Shown: piece by piece, positions 13,516-21,045 of the stretch
Layout of the letters: each line of letters opens with the position of its first letter
How positions within the stretch are numbered: the stretch's first letter is position 1
Assembly: GCA_018896355.1 (NCBI GenBank)
Contig: JAHIMW010000150.1
Coordinates: forward strand, 1 to 22,453
DNA length: 22,453 nt
Direction of reading: 5' to 3'
Origin: Pseudomonadota bacterium
GTDB lineage: Bacteria > Desulfobacterota > Syntrophia > Syntrophales > UBA5619
Notes under the pieces: model-generated
The model's input: only the letters and a program-made list of their open reading frames with translations
The model's database searches: none
Told to the model about the DNA's origin: nothing
Position numbers and translations under genes: made by a program

Positions 13516-14454
13516 GTGAATCTTCCGAAAAAAGTGACGATCGTCGAAGTGGGGCCGCGGGACGGCTTCCAGAATGAGAAACAATTCATCCCAACGGAAA
13601 AGAAGATTGAAATCGTCAATGCGCTGGCACGGGCCGGTCTGAAGAATATCGAGGTCTCCTCGGTCGTCCACCCCAAGGCGGTCCCGCAACTGGTCGACGC
13701 CGAAGAAGTAATGTCAAAGATCGATCGGCTTCCGGGGGTTTCGTATCGGCTTCTGGCCCCGAACATGAAGGGGGTTCAACGGGCGCTTGCACTCAGGCCC
13801 GATGAGATCAACCTGATGATGTCGGTCACTGAATCCCATAACCGCTCCAACGCCAACCGCTCGATCGAGGAATCCCTGAAAGAGTTTGAAACCATGGTCC
13901 CGATGATCCTGGAAAAAGGAATCGCGGTGAGCGGCGGTATGGCCTGCGGTTTCGGCTGTCCCTTCGAGGGGAAGGTTGCCGTCGCGCAGATTGAGCGGGT
14001 GGCGGATCGGTATGTGGCCATGGGGATCAAAGGTGTGGGGCTGGCGGATACGGTCGGCTTCGCCAGTCCGAAACAGGTGTACGACACCGTGGCGCATCTG
14101 CTGGATCAATATCCGGATGTGCAGTGGCTTCTCCATCTCCACAACCATCGGGATCTGGCTTTGGCCAATATCCTTGCGGCGATGCAGGCGGGGATCACCC
14201 AATTCGACGCGGCGATCGGGGGGCTGGGGGGATGCCCATATGCGCCGAAAGCAGCCGGCAACGTCGCCACGGAAGACCTGGTGAATATGCTGGCGGAGAT
14301 GGGAATCGAAACCGGGGTCGATCTGGATGCACTCCTGGAGGTGGGCGAAATGGTCCGTCGGGTCATTCCGCATCCGCCCGGCAGCGCGCTCCTTAAGGCC
14401 GGCAAACCGTGGGTGCTCGCAAAGGCCCCGGATTGCCAGACCAAAATCGGATAG
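13516..14454 (+). CDS. Hydroxymethylglutaryl-CoA lyase
   Basis: The protein has 312 residues from GTG 13516 (AAGGA 13504-13508, 7 bases upstream). It is a DRE-TIM metallolyase that splits 3-hydroxy-3-methylglutaryl-CoA into acetyl-CoA and acetoacetate in leucine or ketone-body metabolism. The substrate-side motif GPRDGFQNE is at 13-21 and the metal-binding HLHNH at 207-211. The family signature GGLGGCPYAPKAAGNVATED is at 235-254, with the catalytic cysteine C240. Length and ends are normal. No other leucine-degradation gene is adjacent. A related lyase activity on a similar acyl-CoA cannot be excluded, but the signature is that of true HMG-CoA lyases. Its promoter block is shared with the next gene. 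Confidence 0.93.
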   Translation: MNLPKKVTIVEVGPRDGFQNEKQFIPTEKKIEIVNALARAGLKNIEVSSVVHPKAVPQLVDAEEVMSKIDRLPGVSYRLLAPNMKGVQRALALRPDEINLMMSVTESHNRSNANRSIEESLKEFETMVPMILEKGIAVSGGMACGFGCPFEGKVAVAQIERVADRYVAMGIKGVGLADTVGFASPKQVYDTVAHLLDQYPDVQWLLHLHNHRDLALANILAAMQAGITQFDAAIGGLGGCPYAPKAAGNVATEDLVNMLAEMGIETGVDLDALLEVGEMVRRVIPHPPGSALLKAGKPWVLAKAPDCQTKIG

Positions 14455-14458
14455 GCTT

Positions 14459-14524
14459 AAAGAAGGGCACATTACCGGGATCATCGGTTTTACCGTCGAC
14501 ATCGGCGAGCGCAAGCGGGCGTAG
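14459..14524 (+). pseudogene. Remnant of a PAS/PAC-domain tail
   Basis: Just after the HMG-CoA lyase stop a frame reads EGHITGIIGFTVDIGERKRA and stops. This is the pattern of the last strand of a PAS domain plus the PAC motif (usually GFTVDITERKRAEE), with G in place of T. No start, ribosome binding site or rest of a sensor protein is present. It may be the leftover of a sensor gene removed by deletion, although a chance match over 20 residues remains possible. Confidence 0.4.
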
Positions 14525-14553
14525 TCCCAAAGGAAGGATGCGCTCGAGAATTC

Positions 14554-14591
14554 TTCTTGACACAAAACCCACTCTTCCCTAAGTTCATCGG
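14554..14591 (+). promoter_or_regulatory. Promoter of the universal stress protein gene (copy 2 of a repeated promoter block)
   Basis: TTGACA (14557-14562), 17 bases, TAAGTT (14580-14585), 47 bases before the start codon. It matches the block at 13449-13486 at roughly four of five positions, in the boxes and in the spacer alike. Confidence 0.7.
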
Positions 14592-14632
14592 AATAAATAA
14601 GCAAGTTCCTATCCAATCAAAGGAGAAACAAA

Positions 14633-15109
14633 ATGATTGATTATCCAAAATACAAAAAAGTGCTCTTTTGTACCGACTTCTCTGAAAATTCGGATTGCGC
14701 TTTCGATTATGCCTTTGGCGTTGCCAAGAGAGACGAGGGCGTTCTCTATATCCTGCACGTGATACCGAACATCCCCAATCAGTACTATGCGGCGCTATAC
14801 GCCAACAAAGAGAATTTTAACAAGATAACTGTAGCCATTCGGGAAGATCTCGCTCAGAAATACAACGATCAATACCTGAGCAAGATCAGGGATAAGACCA
14901 AAGTCAAAATCGTCACCAAATCCGGTCGCGAAGATGAGGAGATCCTTAAATTCGCCCGGAAGGAAAATATCGACATTATCGTGATGAGCACGCACGGAAG
15001 AACGGGAATAAAACATGTATTTTTAGGAAGCGTCGCCGAAAAAACCGTCAGACACAGTCCGATCCCGGTCTTTGTGATCCCCTGCAAAGAACGGCCGGGC
15101 AGCGCCTGA
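14633..15109 (+). CDS. Universal stress protein (UspA family)
   Basis: The protein has 158 residues; AAAGGAG lies 8 bases before ATG 14633. The single Usp domain starts with YKKVLFCTDFSENSDCAFDYA, has the ILHVIP strand, and ends with IVMSTHGRTGIKHVFLGSVAEKTVRHSPIPVFVI. The last segment is the ATP-binding loop of Usp proteins (G-x2-G-x9-GS). The first glycine is serine here (S-TH-G-9x-GS), so nucleotide binding is likely but not certain. Such proteins are cytoplasmic dimers induced by starvation, redox or energy stress. It stands alone with its own promoter. Its base composition is lower in GC than that of its neighbours. Confidence 0.92.
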   Translation: MIDYPKYKKVLFCTDFSENSDCAFDYAFGVAKRDEGVLYILHVIPNIPNQYYAALYANKENFNKITVAIREDLAQKYNDQYLSKIRDKTKVKIVTKSGREDEEILKFARKENIDIIVMSTHGRTGIKHVFLGSVAEKTVRHSPIPVFVIPCKERPGSA

Positions 15110-15167
15110 TTCGGGTAAGAGAAGCCGCATCCAGCGCTTTTGCTGTCAATATTGCTGAAGGCACCCC

Positions 15168-16436
15168 ATGAGATTCGCAATATCCCGCCGCTGGATGGTC
15201 TTCTTCACGGCCTGCCTGCTGTTCGTGCTCTCCCAGTTTTACCGGGCCTCGATTGCGGTGATCGCCCCGGACCTGATCTCGGATCTCGGGCTGGACCCCC
15301 GCGGGCTGAGCCTCATTTCCGCATCTTTTTTCTATACCTTCGCCGTCATGCAGATTCCCATCAGCATGTACCTCGATGCGATCGGGCCGAGGATTGCGAT
15401 GACCGCACTCTCCTTTCTGGGAGTGGCCGGAGCGTTGGTTTTTGCGTGTGGGGAATCAATCGGAGCGCTGGTGGCCGGGAGGCTTCTTCTCGGCGCCGGG
15501 ATGGCCTGCAATCTGATGGGCACGCTGAAACTGATCACCTTGTGGTTCGGGCCGCTCCGGTTCGCCACGATGTCGGCGCTGGCGCTCTCTTTCGGGACCA
15601 TGGGAAACATGACGGCGGCAACCCCGCTGGTATGGATGGTGCAATCCATGGGATGGCGGATAACCTTCATCGTCTTTGCCGGAATCAACCTGCTGCTGAC
15701 GATCCTTTTTTTCGTCGTCGTCCGGGATCGGCCGAAGGAGCCGGTTTGCGGTGAAATCCCGGCTGCCGTCTCGACCGACCTGAAGAACATCCTGGAGAAC
15801 CTCCGCGACCTGATCCGTGAAAAGGACTACTGGATCATCTCTTTCGGAACCTTTTGCCGATACGGAATCTTCGCCGCCATGCAAACCCTGTGGGCCGGCC
15901 CCTATCTGATGACGGCGATCGGCGTTTCACCGGTGGCGACCGGCAACATGCTGCTGCTGATGGGCGTCGGCATGATTATCGGCAGCCCCGTCTGCGGCTG
16001 GTTTTCCGACTCCCTGTTCAAGACCCGCAAAGGGGTGGTCATTGCGGGATTGGTCGGAATGATCCTGGTCCTTGCCGTCCTGGCCTGCCTTCCTCCGGGG
16101 ACAAACCTGACCGTTTTGTCCGTGCTCTTTTTCGGTTTCGGCTTTTTTACCAGTTCCGGGCAGGTCATGTATGCCCACATCAAGGAACGGGTGCCCGTTG
16201 AACGCGCCGGAGCGGCCATGACCGGCGTCAATTTCTTTACGATGGTCGGGGTTGCCGCATTTCTTCAGGGGCTGGGCGGCCTGATGCAATCCCTCTATCC
16301 GGGCGAGTCGTTCGGCGCCCCCGCCTTCAGGATGGCCTTTTTTTTCTGTGCCGCTTGTCTGGCTTTAACCTTGACCCTCTATGGCTTCACGGTTGAAACC
16401 CGTGGGAAAAACAAAACTCTTTCCGGGCAGAAATGA
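15168..16436 (+). CDS. Major facilitator superfamily transporter
   Basis: The protein has 422 residues with about 12 hydrophobic segments. The first is at about 9-30 (WMVFFTACLLFVLSQFYRAS), and a central cytoplasmic loop lies at about 185-220 (rich in D, E and K). The loop between helices 2 and 3 (YLDAIGPRI) is a worn version of the MFS signature, and GRLLLGAGMACN fits helix 4. The fold suits an H+- or Na+-coupled carrier for an organic anion. The substrate is not shown by sequence. Its position upstream of sugar-acid dehydratase and aldolase genes suggests uptake of an aldonate, hexuronate or similar acid. The ribosome binding site is weak (AAGG before ATG 15168). A small GAAATG/CATTTC hairpin follows the stop. 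Confidence 0.85.
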   Translation: MRFAISRRWMVFFTACLLFVLSQFYRASIAVIAPDLISDLGLDPRGLSLISASFFYTFAVMQIPISMYLDAIGPRIAMTALSFLGVAGALVFACGESIGALVAGRLLLGAGMACNLMGTLKLITLWFGPLRFATMSALALSFGTMGNMTAATPLVWMVQSMGWRITFIVFAGINLLLTILFFVVVRDRPKEPVCGEIPAAVSTDLKNILENLRDLIREKDYWIISFGTFCRYGIFAAMQTLWAGPYLMTAIGVSPVATGNMLLLMGVGMIIGSPVCGWFSDSLFKTRKGVVIAGLVGMILVLAVLACLPPGTNLTVLSVLFFGFGFFTSSGQVMYAHIKERVPVERAGAAMTGVNFFTMVGVAAFLQGLGGLMQSLYPGESFGAPAFRMAFFFCAACLALTLTLYGFTVETRGKNKTLSGQK

Positions 16437-16508
16437 GACATTTCCGGTAAAGTCCGGCAAATCGTCGTTCACGGCCCCAAATCCTTTCACATGCAGATTT
16501 GCGACTGA

Positions 16509-16567
16509 GCGGAAATGCTCCGCGCGCGGGGATAAATCTTGACAAGGGGGCCGGGCTCGGATTAGAG
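16509..16567 (+). promoter_or_regulatory. Promoter of the dehydratase cluster with an upstream inverted repeat
   Basis: TTGACA (16539-16544), 17 bases, TTAGAG (16562-16567), about 59 bases before the first gene. Upstream lies GCGGA-AATGC-TCCGC (16509-16523), a 5-bp inverted repeat that could be an operator. The identity of a regulator is unknown. Confidence 0.5.
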
Positions 16568-16625
16568 AACTTGCACGATAATAATCACCCATTCGGGTGC
16601 GCGTTGAAAGGCAGGGGAAATAAGA

Positions 16626-18287
16626 GTGGAAAAGAAGATACGGAGTTCGGCCGAGCTCTTTGCGGGGATCACCGGCGCCTACCCCCGGTCGATGTTCAAA
16701 GCGGTGGGGTATCACCGCGATGAACTGCAAAAGCCGGTGATCGGCGTCGTCAGCTCCTGGTCGGAGATGCACCCGGGCAGCTATTGCAACAAAGAATTGG
16801 CCCAGTTCGTCAAGGCGGGGATCTGGTCCGCCGGGGGCACGCCGGTCGAATTTCATACGATTGCGGTCTGCGACGCCATCGCCCAAGGGAACGGGATGCA
16901 TTACGTCCTCCCCAGCCGTGAAGTCGTGGCGGCGGAGATCGAAGTCATGGTCGGGGCGGGCGGCTTCGACGGCCTTGTCATGATACCCTCCTGCGACAAA
17001 TCGCCTGGGGGAATGCTCATGGCGGCGGCGCGCCTCAACATCCCGTCCATCTTCCTCCCCCCGGGGCCGATGCTCTCCCATGTCCTGAACGGCGAACAGT
17101 TCGTCCTGTGCGACATCAAGGAGGCTATGGGGGCCTTTCAGGATGAAAAGATCGACGCGGAGGAGTTCGAGGCGATTGAGGATGATACCTGCGCCACCGC
17201 CGGCGTCTGCGGCATGATGGGAACGGGAAATACGATGGGCTGCATCATCGAGGCCCTGGGGATGAGCCTCCCGGGCACCGCGACAACACCGGCCGTCTAC
17301 GCCGCAAAGAGACGCCAGGCCAAGCTCACAGGTGAAAGGGCCGTCGCCCTGGTCCGGGAAAAGGTCCTCCCCCGCGCCATCCTGACCCGGGAAAATCTTC
17401 GGAACGCCGTCCGTTTCCTGATGGCGATCGGCGGTTCGACAAACGCCCTTCTTCACCTTCCGGCCATTGCCCGGGAAGCGGGTTTTGAACTCACACTGAA
17501 GGAGATCGACGAAATCTCCACCGGGACCCCCTGTATCGCCAAATTCAAGCCTTCCAGCCAATATACCCTGTGGGATTTCTTCATGGCCGGAGGCGTGGGC
17601 GCCGTCCTCGGGGAACTGAAAACCCTCCTCAACCGGGAGGTCATGACGGTTACGGGCAAGACGATTGAAAGCTATTTCGGAGCCGTGAAGAACCGCGAGA
17701 TCATCCGGACGCTGGAAAACCCTCTGCAGCCGCAGGGCGGCATCGTCATCCTTCGCGGCAACCTCGCGCCGGACGGCGCGGTCGTAAAGGTCAGCGGCAT
17801 CCGGAGCGTCAAGCCGCGCCACGTGGGAACAGCCAAGACCTTCGACTCCGAGGAAGATGTGATGAGGCAGATCATGGGCAAGTCGGTCCGTCCCGGGGAC
17901 ATCCTCGTCATCCGTTACGAAGGGCCGCGCGGCGGGCCCGGAATGAGGGAGATGTCGATTCCCGCCGGTATCCTGATCGGCATGGGGCTGGGTGAAAGCG
18001 TGGCGATGGTCACCGATGGACGATACTCCGGCGCCACGCGCGGTTTCTGCATCGGCCACGTCGCGCCGGAGGCCCAGGTGGGCGGACCGATCGCGGCGGT
18101 CCGCGACGGGGATCAGATCGAAATCGACATTCCCAACAAGAAGCTGAACCTGCTCATTTCGGACGAGGAGATCGCCGCCCGCCTGAAGGCCATTCCACAG
18201 CGGCCGGCGCCGATCGATACCGGTTTTCTCGGCCTCTACTGCCGTCACGCGGCGCAGGCGGACAAAGGCGCCATACTGGAGGATTGA
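16626..18287 (+). CDS. IlvD/Edd-family dehydratase, probably for a sugar acid
   Basis: The protein has 553 residues, starting at GTG 16626. The family dehydrates 2,3-dihydroxy acids with an iron-sulfur cluster and Mg2+. Cluster ligands are present as C54, C123 (PSCDKSPGGM) and C195 (DDTCATAGVCGMMGTGNTM). K125, the usual carbamylated lysine, follows C123. The C-terminal TDGRYSGATRGFCIGHVAPEA holds the catalytic serine near residue 467. The N-terminus differs from housekeeping IlvD: VVSSWSEMHPGSYCNKELA stands where IlvD has a SYNE-type motif. No other branched-chain amino-acid genes are nearby, whereas UxaA-type and aldolase genes follow. A sugar-acid substrate (aldonate) is therefore more likely than dihydroxy-isovalerate; dihydroxy-acid dehydratase cannot be ruled out. 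Confidence 0.85.
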   Translation: MEKKIRSSAELFAGITGAYPRSMFKAVGYHRDELQKPVIGVVSSWSEMHPGSYCNKELAQFVKAGIWSAGGTPVEFHTIAVCDAIAQGNGMHYVLPSREVVAAEIEVMVGAGGFDGLVMIPSCDKSPGGMLMAAARLNIPSIFLPPGPMLSHVLNGEQFVLCDIKEAMGAFQDEKIDAEEFEAIEDDTCATAGVCGMMGTGNTMGCIIEALGMSLPGTATTPAVYAAKRRQAKLTGERAVALVREKVLPRAILTRENLRNAVRFLMAIGGSTNALLHLPAIAREAGFELTLKEIDEISTGTPCIAKFKPSSQYTLWDFFMAGGVGAVLGELKTLLNREVMTVTGKTIESYFGAVKNREIIRTLENPLQPQGGIVILRGNLAPDGAVVKVSGIRSVKPRHVGTAKTFDSEEDVMRQIMGKSVRPGDILVIRYEGPRGGPGMREMSIPAGILIGMGLGESVAMVTDGRYSGATRGFCIGHVAPEAQVGGPIAAVRDGDQIEIDIPNKKLNLLISDEEIAARLKAIPQRPAPIDTGFLGLYCRHAAQADKGAILED

Positions 18288-18336
18288 TTCGGTAAAAAGG
18301 GTCTTTTAATCCCCTGGGGAAAGGAGTAAGAAGCTG

Positions 18337-18627
18337 GTGGCCAAGGCATTGCAAATCAACCCCCGCGATAACGTCGCCGTACTCCTCGAAGAGATACGGT
18401 CCGGCGAGACGGTCGCTGTGGCGACCGGTCAAGAGGTGCTGCATATTGAGGCGCGGCAGGGGATCGCATTCGGTCACAAGATCGCACTCGCGAACCTGGA
18501 TGCCGATCAGCCGATCATCAAGTACGGCGAGGAGATCGGCAGGGCCCGGACGGCGATCGGCGCCGGCGACTGGATCCACCTTCACAACCTCTACTGCCGC
18601 CGGGGTCATGAAGATCGGGCAGAATAG
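18337..18627 (+). CDS. SAF-domain small subunit of a UxaA/altronate-type dehydratase
   Basis: The protein has 96 residues, starting at GTG 18337 with AAGGAG 10 bases upstream. The sequence is a single SAF domain: DNVAVLLEEIRSGETVAVAT, then GIAFGHKIALANLDADQPIIKYGEEIGRA, ending GDWIHLHNLYCRRG. This matches the N-terminal part of altronate and galactarate dehydratases and the separate small subunit of two-part enzymes of this family (for example the SuyA-like sulfo-lyase subunit). The H of FGHK and of HLHN are typical metal-site residues. It lies 49 bases after the IlvD-like gene and 8 bases before the large subunit, so it is part of one operon. The exact substrate is unknown. Confidence 0.87.
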   Translation: MAKALQINPRDNVAVLLEEIRSGETVAVATGQEVLHIEARQGIAFGHKIALANLDADQPIIKYGEEIGRARTAIGAGDWIHLHNLYCRRGHEDRAE

Positions 18628-18635
18628 GAAATCAG

Positions 18636-19795
18636 ATGCTAACATTTCAGGGATATCGAAGATCTCAGGGACTGCCGGGCACGCGGAACGCTGTCGCCGT
18701 CATCCCGTCGGTCTTTTGCGCCAATACCGTCGCCCGGCGGATCGCCGAACACGTCGCCAGCGCGATTCCATTCTGTCATCCGGTCGGCTGCAGCCAGGTC
18801 GGCCTCGATCTGGAGCTGACCGCCCGCGGTCTGAAAGGGTTGGGGAAGCATCCCAACTTCTACGGCGTGGTCGTTGTCGGCCTGGGCTGTGAACGCCTTC
18901 AGGCGCGGGAACTTGCGGAGAGCATCGCCGCCGCGGGCAAGCCGGTCGAGATGCTGGTGATCCAGGAGGAGGGGGACACCTTGCGGGCCATTGAAAAGGG
19001 GGTCGTTTTCGCCGGCCGTCTGGTGGAGGAGGCCTCCCGGCAGACACGGGAAGAATTTCCCCTTTCCGAGTTTAACCTCGGTCTGAAGTGCGGCGGAACG
19101 GACGCCACCTCCGGTCTCGCGGCCAACCCCGCCCTCGGCTGGGTCACCGACCGGATCTGCGAGGCCGGCGGGCGGGCGATTTTCACCGAGGTGACGGAGC
19201 TGATCGGGGCGGAGCAGATCCTCGCCGGACGCGCCGTCAATCCCGAGGTCGCAGGCCAAATCATGGCAACGATCGGCAACATGGAAACGAGGCTTTCCGC
19301 GGCCACGGCAAGCGCGCAATTCCAGCACCGTTCGGCGCTGATCTCCCCGGGAAACGAGGACGGGGGCTCACCTCCGTCGTCGAAAAGGCGCTGGGCGGGA
19401 TCTACAAGGCGGGGACCGGACCGATCAGCGGCTGCGTCGGCTACGGCGAATATCCGGAAGGTCCGGGTCTCTATCTGCTGGACTGCGTCGGCCACGACGG
19501 GGAGGCGGTTACGGGTCTTGTCGCGTCTGGCTGTCAGGCAGTCGTTTTCACGACGGGCCGCGGGACGCCGACCGGATTCCCCGGCGTGCCGGTCATCAAG
19601 ATCACCGGAAACCGCGCGACCTATGAACGAATGAGATTCAACCTCGATTTCAACGCCGGGGGAATCGTGGAAGGAACGCCCATCGCGGAGGTGGGCGCAG
19701 AGCTGTTGGAAAAGGTTCTCCGGATCGGCTCCGGAGAACCGTCGCGGGCAGAACTGCTCGGACACGACGAACTGTTCTGCATCACGCGGATATAG
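18636..19795 (+). pseudogene. UxaA-type dehydratase large subunit, interrupted by a one-base frameshift
   Basis: AGGAAA precedes ATG 18636. The first frame matches the C-terminal catalytic domain of UxaA/GarD enzymes: PFCHPVGCSQVGLDLELT, GLGCERLQA, IQEEGDTLRAIEKG, LGLKCGGTDATSGLAANPAL. After LISPGNEDGG the match jumps to the next frame (LTSVVEKALGGIYKAGTGPI, FTTGRGTPTGFPGVPVIKIT) and ends at TAG 19793-19795. Adding one G to the five-G run at 19362-19366 restores a protein of 386 residues, the normal length. Unrepaired, the first frame runs on to 19634 with a nonsense tail. It may be a real inactivating mutation, a sequencing error in a homopolymer, or, less likely, programmed slippage. Intact, it would form the dehydratase with the SAF subunit before it. 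Confidence 0.85.
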
Positions 19796-19868
19796 GGGAT
19801 ATCGGGTCTTTTTTAAAACACCGGCCCGATCGAACAATCGATCCATTGATCATAAGGAGATATGTCTG

Positions 19869-20768
19869 ATGTTCAAGCTTCACGGTATCTACGCCCCCAT
19901 CGCAACGCCGTTTGCAGGAGGGGGGATCGCCTATGACAAGCTGGAAAAAAATCTGGATTTCTGGCTGGGATCCGACCTGGAAGGGATCGTGGTCATGGGC
20001 TCCAACGGGGAGTTCGTCCTGCTTTCGCCTGCGGAAAAAGAGGAGCTGATGCGGTTCGTCTGCGCTAGGGCGAAAGGGAAAAAGCCGGTCATCGCCGGGA
20101 CCGGCGCCGAGTCGACGATGGAAACGATGCGCCTCAATGAAAAGGCCGCCGAAGCGGGGGCTGACGCGGTCCTGATCGTCACCCCGAACTACTATAAGGG
20201 GGAGATGACCGATCCGGTTCTTGCACGCTTCTACAGCGATGTGGCCGACAAAAGCCCGCTGCCGGTCATCCTCTACAACATGCCCCGCAACGCGGGGATC
20301 AATATCTCCGCAAAACTGGCCGTCGAGCTCGCAAAACACCCGAACATCGTCGGGATCAAGGACAGCGGCGGCAATATCGTCCAGATCGCGGATATGATCC
20401 GCAAGGCGCCGGATGGTTTTTCGGTGTTTGCGGGATCGGCAAGCTTCCTCTTCACGAGTCTCGCCCTCGGCGCGACGGGGGGCACTCTCGCCCTGGCCAA
20501 CGTCTTCCCGAACGAGTGCGCCCGCCTGCAGACGCTCTTCGACGCCGGAAAGATCCGGGAGGCGAGGGATCTGCAGATGAACCTCATCGACAGCAACAAT
20601 GCGGTAACGGCCCGGTGGGGTATCCCCGGACTCAAGGCCGCGATGGAGATGATCGGCCTTTACGGTGGAGACCCCCGCCCGCCGCTGATGCCACTGAAAG
20701 AGGCGGACCGGGAGGAGCTCCGGAAGATCCTGACGCAGACAGGGTTTTTCCCGAAGGCGAAGGTTTGA
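19869..20768 (+). CDS. DapA/NanA-superfamily aldolase, 4-hydroxy-2-oxoglutarate/KDG aldolase-like
   Basis: The protein has 299 residues; AAGGAG (19854-19859) lies 9 bases before ATG 19869. It is a Schiff-base (class I) aldolase: the lysine is K164 in VGIKDSGG and the tyrosine Y136 in VILYNMP. The substrate loop is GSNGEF (44-49) rather than the GTTGE of dihydrodipicolinate synthase. Together with LYNMPRNAGINI and KHPNIVGIKDSGGN this resembles human-type 4-hydroxy-2-oxoglutarate aldolase and 2-keto-3-deoxy-sugar-acid aldolases. The place after two sugar-acid dehydratases supports cleavage of a 2-keto-3-deoxy acid into pyruvate (or glyoxylate) and an aldehyde. A biosynthetic DapA role is less likely. 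A hairpin ATCGGG/CCCGAT (19800-19831) precedes the gene and a strong terminator follows it. Confidence 0.87.
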   Translation: MFKLHGIYAPIATPFAGGGIAYDKLEKNLDFWLGSDLEGIVVMGSNGEFVLLSPAEKEELMRFVCARAKGKKPVIAGTGAESTMETMRLNEKAAEAGADAVLIVTPNYYKGEMTDPVLARFYSDVADKSPLPVILYNMPRNAGINISAKLAVELAKHPNIVGIKDSGGNIVQIADMIRKAPDGFSVFAGSASFLFTSLALGATGGTLALANVFPNECARLQTLFDAGKIREARDLQMNLIDSNNAVTARWGIPGLKAAMEMIGLYGGDPRPPLMPLKEADREELRKILTQTGFFPKAKV

Positions 20769-20812
20769 TTTCTGACGGGTTCGATCAGACGGCTACGGTT
20801 TAGGAAATCCTC

Positions 20813-20832
20813 GGCCATCCGCCCGGATGGCC
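20813..20832 (+). repeat. 8-bp hairpin preceding the main terminator
   Basis: GGCCATCC and GGATGGCC flank a four-base loop about 45 bases after the aldolase stop. No T run follows directly. It may assist the terminator or stabilise the mRNA end. Confidence 0.55.
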
Positions 20833-20859
20833 TCTTCAACAATCGGTAAAGCAAAGCCC

Positions 20860-20898
20860 AAGGCCTCGATCCGGCGCAAGAACGGATCGAGGCCTTTT
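20860..20898 (+). terminator. Strong rho-independent terminator after the dehydratase-aldolase cluster
   Basis: AAGGCCTCGATCCG (20860-20873) pairs perfectly with CGGATCGAGGCCTT (20883-20896) around a nine-base loop, followed by TTCATTTT. It separates the catabolic cluster from the nitrogen genes. Confidence 0.88.
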
Positions 20899-20988
20899 CA
20901 TTTTCCACACCGGCGCCCTCTCTCTCGGAGGGCATCCCTTCCCGGAGTCCGTTGATTTCCATAACAATCGTTCCCTTTCATTTTTTTA

Positions 20989-21045
20989 TTGACAGCCTTA
21001 TAACTCCATGTTAGAAGCATCGGCAAAGGATTACCGATGCCGATG
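20989..21045 (+). promoter_or_regulatory. Promoter and operator-like palindrome of nrpR
   Basis: TTGACA (20989-20994), 17 bases, TAGAAG (21012-21017). Directly downstream CATCGG (21018-21023) and CCGATG (21034-21039) form an inverted repeat with a 10-base gap, and CCGATG is repeated at 21040-21045. The repeat covers the presumed transcription start, the ribosome binding site AAAGGA (21025-21030) and the start codon, a suitable place for autorepression. Confidence 0.6.

Noticed and set aside
13714..14616. 300-codon minus-strand frame opposite the HMG-CoA lyase gene, starting in the promoter repeat
   Set aside because: It and the frame at 13164-13766 contain similar peptides (REEWVACQE/REEWVLCQE) only because the promoter block is repeated; they oppose a certain gene.
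16365..18248. 627-codon open frame on the minus strand opposite the IlvD/Edd gene
   Set aside because: Shadow of a GC-rich gene with clear motifs on the other strand; low-complexity D/G/R-rich product.
19869..20768. Reading the aldolase as dihydrodipicolinate synthase (dapA) of lysine biosynthesis
   Set aside because: The substrate loop is GSNGEF instead of GTTGE and the gene follows sugar-acid dehydratases; superfamily membership is kept but not the lysine role.
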